This document shows positions 7,923 through 11,096 of a DNA stretch of 11,096 nucleotides, one piece after another. This DNA is from DATJYV01 sp035499415. GTDB lineage: Bacteria > Bacteroidota > Ignavibacteria > UBA10030. Positions within the stretch are counted from its first letter, which is position 1; every line of letters begins with the position of its first letter. The stretch covers positions 1-11,096 of the forward strand of contig DATJYV010000222.1 of the NCBI GenBank assembly GCA_035499415.1. Reading direction: 5' to 3'. The position numbers were made by a program, and so were the translations under genes. Below the pieces are notes generated by a model that was not told the origin of the DNA, did no database searches, and saw nothing but the letters and a program-made list of their open reading frames with translations.

Positions 7923-7982
7923 ACGCCGATTCCCGGGCCGATCGCGGGCTGGTTGGTGTTTGGATGGGTCAACGCCGGAACT

Positions 7983-8951
7983 TCAGCGCGACGATGAGCC
8001 GGTCTTTCGAAGCGAAATTCTCGCCGGCTCCTCCACGTATTCAAGCCAGGCCGCCGACCGTGCGTGTTTTCCCCGGACGGCCTGCTGAAAGTCATTCTGG
8101 AGCGTGCGCGTGACGGGTCCCATTTTCCCGTCGCCGATGACGCGGAAATCGATCTCGCGCAACGCAATGCATTCCGCGGCAGTGCCGCAGACGAAGACTT
8201 CGTCGGCCGAGTAGAGTTGGTCGCGGGAAATCGCGGCCTCCCGCACTTCATAGCCGCGGTCTTCTGCAAGCGAGATGACAGAATTCCGCGTGATGCCGTC
8301 AAGGACGGGGGCGAGTCCCGGTGTGATGAGCGTCCCTCTGCGCACGATGAACACGTTTTCCCCGGTACATTCCGCAACGTACCCCTGCGGGTCGAGCAGA
8401 ATCGATTCGTCAAAGCCAAGCCGCGTCGATTCCGTTTTCGCAAGAAAGCTGTTCGCGTAATTCCCGGAGATCTTCGCTTTTGTCATCATGACGTTGGGAT
8501 GATGTCGCGTGAAGGACGAGATGTTCGCGCGCACTCCCCGGTCCAGCGCCTCCTCGCCGAGATAGTTCTTCCATTCCCACACTGCGATCCCGACCTGCGG
8601 CTCTCCCCCGTCGATATTGAGATTCCAGCCTCCGCCGGAAAGAAATATGAGGGGACGGATATAGCATTCGGCAAATCCATTCGACCGGACCGTGAGCTTG
8701 ACAGCGTCCGCAAGTTGTTGGACCGTGTACGGAAATTTCCGGAATCCAAGGATCGCGGCGGAGACGACGAGGCGTTCAAGATGTTCTCTGAGCCGAAAGA
8801 TGGCGGGGCCACGTTCCGTCGCATAACTCCGGATTCCTTCGAACACGCCCATGCCGTAGTGAAGCGCCGGGGTAAGAAAGTGCACCGTCGCTTTCTGGTA
8901 TTCGACGAGTTCGCCATTCATCCAGACGAACTTCGATTGCATGCCGGCCAT
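7983..8951 (-). CDS. ilvE: Branched-chain amino acid aminotransferase
   Basis: This 322-residue fold-type IV PLP enzyme performs the last step of leucine, isoleucine and valine synthesis by moving an amino group from glutamate to the 2-oxo acid. Recognisable features are LHYGMGVFEGIRSY (30-43), the CYIRPLIF segment (96-103), the PLP lysine Lys160 in KAKISGNYANS, Glu194 in AECTGENVF, LDGITRNSVI (217-226), and ADEVFVCGTAAE (249-260) followed by GPVT (278-281). These align well with my recollection of E. coli IlvE and fit it better than D-amino acid transaminase or aminodeoxychorismate lyase. The protein has a slightly longer C-terminal tail, about 15-18 residues, than the E. coli enzyme. The start is set by AAGGAGG (plus-strand 8956-8962) four bases upstream. 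This site overlaps the leuB stop codon, and the two genes are only 9 bases apart, so translation is probably coupled. Confidence 0.95.
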   Translation of the reverse strand: MAGMQSKFVWMNGELVEYQKATVHFLTPALHYGMGVFEGIRSYATERGPAIFRLREHLERLVVSAAILGFRKFPYTVQQLADAVKLTVRSNGFAECYIRPLIFLSGGGWNLNIDGGEPQVGIAVWEWKNYLGEEALDRGVRANISSFTRHHPNVMMTKAKISGNYANSFLAKTESTRLGFDESILLDPQGYVAECTGENVFIVRRGTLITPGLAPVLDGITRNSVISLAEDRGYEVREAAISRDQLYSADEVFVCGTAAECIALREIDFRVIGDGKMGPVTRTLQNDFQQAVRGKHARSAAWLEYVEEPARISLRKTGSSSR

Positions 8952-8955
8952 TGTT

Positions 8956-8962
8956 CCTCCTT
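8956..8962 (-). promoter_or_regulatory. Strong ribosome-binding site of ilvE overlapping the leuB stop codon
   Basis: Read on the minus strand the bases are AAGGAGG, then AACA and the ATG. The TAA of leuB (8961-8963) lies partly inside this site, so a ribosome finishing leuB is placed directly at the start of ilvE. The second Met codon (8940-8942) would be 13 bases away, too far for this site. Confidence 0.75.
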
Positions 8963-10028
8963 AATCTCCGCGTATCTGATTGATTATTTCTTCCGAAACC
9001 TGTCGGGTTCCGCAGCGGCCTCCGACATCCGCCGTGACAACACCGCGGGTGATGATGCTTCCGACGGCCCGTTCGACGGCGCCCGCTTCGTTCTCGAGCC
9101 CCAGCGAATGGCGCAACAGGAGAGCCGCGCTGAGAATCGAGCCGATCGGATTTGCGATTCCTTTTCCCGCGATGTCCGGGGCAGAGCCGTGAATCGGTTC
9201 GTACAATCCCGGCCCGCCGCTCCCAATCGATGCCGATGGGAGCATCCCCATCGAACCGGCGAGTACCGATGCTTCGTCGGTGAGGATATCCCCGAACATG
9301 TTTTCCGTGACAAGCACGTCGAATGAGGACGGGGCGGAGACCAACCGCATCGCCGCGGTGTCGACAAGAACGTGGTCGAGCCTGACATCCGGAAAGTCTG
9401 CTGAAACGCGGGTGGCGACCCGACGCCAGAGCCGCGAGGATTCGAGCACGTTGGCCTTGTCCACGGATGTTACCTTCTTCTGCCGCGACCGTGAAAGCTC
9501 GAATGCAAGTCGCACGACCCGTTCGATTTCGTAGTCGTAATACTCGAGAGTGTCTACTGCGCGAAGATGTCCGTCGACCGTGTCGAGTCCCTTCGGTTTT
9601 CCAAAGTACAGTCCGCCCGTCAGCTCGCGCACGACCAGGAGATCCACGTTCGCCAGACGCTCGGCCTTCAACGGTGAGACGTGGAGAAGCGCCGGATGCG
9701 TCCGGACCGGACGAAGGTTTGCAAAAAGGCCCAGCTGTTTTCGGATCGCGAGGAGTCCCTGTTCCGGGCGGACACGCGCCTCCGGGTCATCCCACTTGGG
9801 ACCTCCGACCGCGCCGAGGAGCACGGCATCGGCCTCCTTGCACGCTTTGATCGCCTCGTCGGTCAGCGGGGTGCCAAAGCGGTCGATGGAGCATCCGCCG
9901 ATCAAAAAATCTTCGAATGAAAACGCGTGGCCGAATTGCTTTCCGACGTGGGCGAGAACCTTGACGGCCTCGGCCGTCACCTCCGGGCCGACGCCGTCGC
10001 CGGGTAACACCGTGATTCGTGCTTTCAA
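8961..10028 (-). CDS. leuB: 3-isopropylmalate dehydrogenase
   Basis: This 355-residue cytoplasmic enzyme is of typical length and carries out the NAD-dependent oxidation and decarboxylation of 3-isopropylmalate to 4-methyl-2-oxopentanoate, the leucine precursor. Conserved features are ITVLPGDGVGPEV (5-17), RELTGGLYFGKP (134-145) with catalytic Tyr141, Lys191 in TSVDKANVL, Asp223 in LVDTAAMRLV, the family signature NMFGDILTDEASVLAGSMGM (243-262) with metal ligands Asp247 and Asp251, and the NAD-binding EPIHGSAPDIAGKGIANP (277-294). The EPIHGSAPDIAGKGIANP form points to NAD-dependent LeuB rather than isocitrate dehydrogenase. The start codon is TTG: it follows GGAGG with a 5-base spacer, the conserved N-terminus begins two residues later, and no ATG or GTG lies between it and the leuD stop 30 bases upstream. 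Confidence 0.96.
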   Translation of the reverse strand: MKARITVLPGDGVGPEVTAEAVKVLAHVGKQFGHAFSFEDFLIGGCSIDRFGTPLTDEAIKACKEADAVLLGAVGGPKWDDPEARVRPEQGLLAIRKQLGLFANLRPVRTHPALLHVSPLKAERLANVDLLVVRELTGGLYFGKPKGLDTVDGHLRAVDTLEYYDYEIERVVRLAFELSRSRQKKVTSVDKANVLESSRLWRRVATRVSADFPDVRLDHVLVDTAAMRLVSAPSSFDVLVTENMFGDILTDEASVLAGSMGMLPSASIGSGGPGLYEPIHGSAPDIAGKGIANPIGSILSAALLLRHSLGLENEAGAVERAVGSIITRGVVTADVGGRCGTRQVSEEIINQIRGD

Positions 10029-10038
10029 TTCGACCTCC
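10026..10038 (-). promoter_or_regulatory. Ribosome-binding site that fixes a TTG start for leuB
   Basis: On the minus strand the order is GGAGG (plus-strand 10034-10038), five bases, then TTG (10026-10028). The only in-frame alternative region upstream is the 30-base leuD-leuB gap, which has no ATG or GTG in this frame. Confidence 0.8.
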
Positions 10039-10058
10039 GCCGCGAGGACCGGTCGAAC

Positions 10059-10646
10059 TTACGTGTTGGTCTTCTCATATGCCGCGATCTTTTCTTCATA
10101 CCGGAGGATGTAGCCGAGCTCATCCACATCATTCAACAGGCAGTACTTCGAGAAGTCGTCGATCGGAAAGTGAAAACGGCCTCCGTCGCCCGTCTGCACG
10201 GTCTGCGACTCGAGGTCGACGGTCAATTCCAATCCCCCTGTCCCCGCCGCTTTGACCGCCATGTCCCGTTGAACTTCTGCGGGAAGCTGGACCGGAAGCA
10301 GGCCATTCTTGAGGGCGTTGTTTCTGAAAATATCAGCAAACGATTCGCTGATGACGGCGCGAAAACCAAAATCGCGGAGCGCCCACGGCGCATGTTCGCG
10401 CGAGGAGCCGCAGCCGAAGTTGCTTCCGGCGAGAAGGATCCGGCATCCGCGATATTCTTCCCTGTTGAGGACGAAGTCGCGGATCGGCGAGCCGTCCGCC
10501 GCGTAACGCCAGTCGGCGAACAGATGCGCGCCAAGACCCGCCTTATCCGTCGCCTTCAGAAACCGGGCGGGGATGATCTGGTCGGTGTCGATATCGTTCG
10601 TCAACAGCGGTGCGACGCGGGAATGTATGGGCGCGAATTTTGGCAT
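10059..10646 (-). CDS. leuD: 3-isopropylmalate dehydratase small subunit
   Basis: This 195-residue protein is the small (swivel) subunit of isopropylmalate isomerase, which with LeuC converts 2-isopropylmalate to 3-isopropylmalate. The length is the same class as E. coli LeuD (about 200). Clear family motifs are NDIDTDQIIPARFL (17-30), GAHLFADWRY (39-48), the hallmark GSNFGCGSSREHAPWAL (73-89), and SFADIFRNNALKNGLLPV (101-118), with IDDFSKYCLLNDVDELGYIL (161-180) near the end. The ATG at 10644-10646 has only a weak site upstream (GAAG with an 8-base spacer), so translation may depend on coupling with leuC, which ends 25 bases upstream. The N-terminus matches the family without extra residues. 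The stop TAA is 30 bases before the leuB start and in the same frame. Confidence 0.95.
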   Translation of the reverse strand: MPKFAPIHSRVAPLLTNDIDTDQIIPARFLKATDKAGLGAHLFADWRYAADGSPIRDFVLNREEYRGCRILLAGSNFGCGSSREHAPWALRDFGFRAVISESFADIFRNNALKNGLLPVQLPAEVQRDMAVKAAGTGGLELTVDLESQTVQTGDGGRFHFPIDDFSKYCLLNDVDELGYILRYEEKIAAYEKTNT

Positions 10647-10671
10647 GAGGGAGCTTCGATGTTTTTGTGAA

Positions 10672-11096
10672 TCAGTTTTTTAAAAGTGTCCGCACGTCGG
10701 TGATCTTTCCCGTGAGGGCGGCGGCAGCGGCGGTGAGGGGAGACGCGAGAAATGTGCGCCCGCCCTTGCCCTGTCTTCCCTCAAAATTCCTGTTGCTTGT
10801 CGAGACGGCATACTGGCCCGGCTCGAGTTGATCCCCGTTCATCGCGATGCACATGGAGCAGCCGGCCTGGCGCCATTCCGTGCCGGCATCTTTGAAAATG
10901 CGGTCAAGGCCTTCGGCCTCCGCCTGCCGTTTGACGTCCTGCGACCCGGGAACCACAAGCGTGCGAACGCCCGGAGCGACCTTCTTTCCCTTCAGCAAAG
11001 AAGCCGCAAGCCGGAGGTCCGAGAGACGCGAATTCGTGCAACTTCCGATGAACACCACATCGACCGGCTTTCCGAGAAGAAGCTGGCCGGGCTTCA
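10672..11096 (-). CDS. leuC: 3-isopropylmalate dehydratase large subunit, C-terminal part (5' truncated)
   Basis: The frame is open to the right edge of the window, so only the last roughly 141 codons are present; the full protein would be about 420-470 residues. The apparent GTG start at 11056-11058 is internal (preceded by LLLGKPVD). LeuC carries the [4Fe-4S] cluster that binds substrate in isopropylmalate isomerase. All three cluster cysteines of the family are visible: one in GSCTNSR (codon at 11038-11040) and two in GCSMCIAMN (codons at 10858-10860 and 10849-10851). STSNRNFEGRQGKGGRTFL with the conserved SPLTAAAAALTG near the end confirms the family and separates it from aconitase. The gene ends with TGA at 10672-10674, 25 bases before leuD, and is the most upstream visible member of the leucine operon. 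Confidence 0.95.
   Translation of the reverse strand, partial: KPGQLLLGKPVDVVFIGSCTNSRLSDLRLAASLLKGKKVAPGVRTLVVPGSQDVKRQAEAEGLDRIFKDAGTEWRQAGCSMCIAMNGDQLEPGQYAVSTSNRNFEGRQGKGGRTFLASPLTAAAAALTGKITDVRTLLKN

Noticed and set aside
7296..7997. A 233-codon plus-strand open frame opposite the nitrilase-family gene
   Set aside because: It is antisense to a gene with an intact catalytic triad and has no family features of its own.
8064..9326. A 420-codon open frame on the plus strand opposite ilvE and leuB
   Set aside because: It spans two well-conserved minus-strand genes and their junction, has no recognisable domain and an Arg/Asp-rich composition typical of antisense frames of GC-rich genes.

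Overview
The window reads as a chromosomal segment from a bacterium of the Bacteroidota/Chlorobi (FCB) superphylum. The main clue is the truncated gene at the left edge, which ends in an immunoglobulin-like fold plus a type IX secretion sorting domain carrying the NYPNPFNP motif. That motif is especially common in Ignavibacteria-like and related lineages. The base composition looks moderately GC-rich, so a higher-GC member of this group seems likely. I cannot name a genus.

Layout. (1) Positions 1-660, plus strand: the 3' part of a secreted protein, closed by a good intrinsic terminator (704-738). (2) Positions 661-1135: about 475 bases with no gene I can support. (3) Positions 1136-5350, plus strand: a two-gene efflux operon of an RND periplasmic adaptor and an RND inner-membrane pump; no TolC-type outer-membrane gene is visible. 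(4) Positions 5612-7099, plus strand: a stand-alone 14-helix MFS exporter of the DHA2 (EmrB/QacA) type. (5) Positions 7137-11096, minus strand, converging on the exporter: leuC (3' part only), leuD, leuB, ilvE and a nitrilase-superfamily hydrolase. Gaps in this run are 25, 30, 9 and 60 bases, so it is probably one transcript whose promoter lies beyond the right edge.

How the genes work together. LeuC and LeuD form isopropylmalate isomerase, LeuB oxidises and decarboxylates 3-isopropylmalate, and IlvE transaminates the resulting 2-oxo acid to leucine (and also makes valine and isoleucine). The minus-strand block is therefore the later part of leucine biosynthesis. The role of the hydrolase at the end of the operon is unknown. 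The plus-strand genes give two independent proton-driven export systems with unknown substrates.

I found no mobile element, CRISPR array, RNA gene or clearly new system. All full-length enzymes and transporters here keep their family's key residues, and the window is largely ordinary. The points of mild interest are the TTG start of leuB, the uncertain start of the MFS gene with a ten-codon mini-ORF overlapping it, the archaeal-looking nitrilase-family protein at the end of the leucine operon, and the missing outer-membrane partner of the RND pump.
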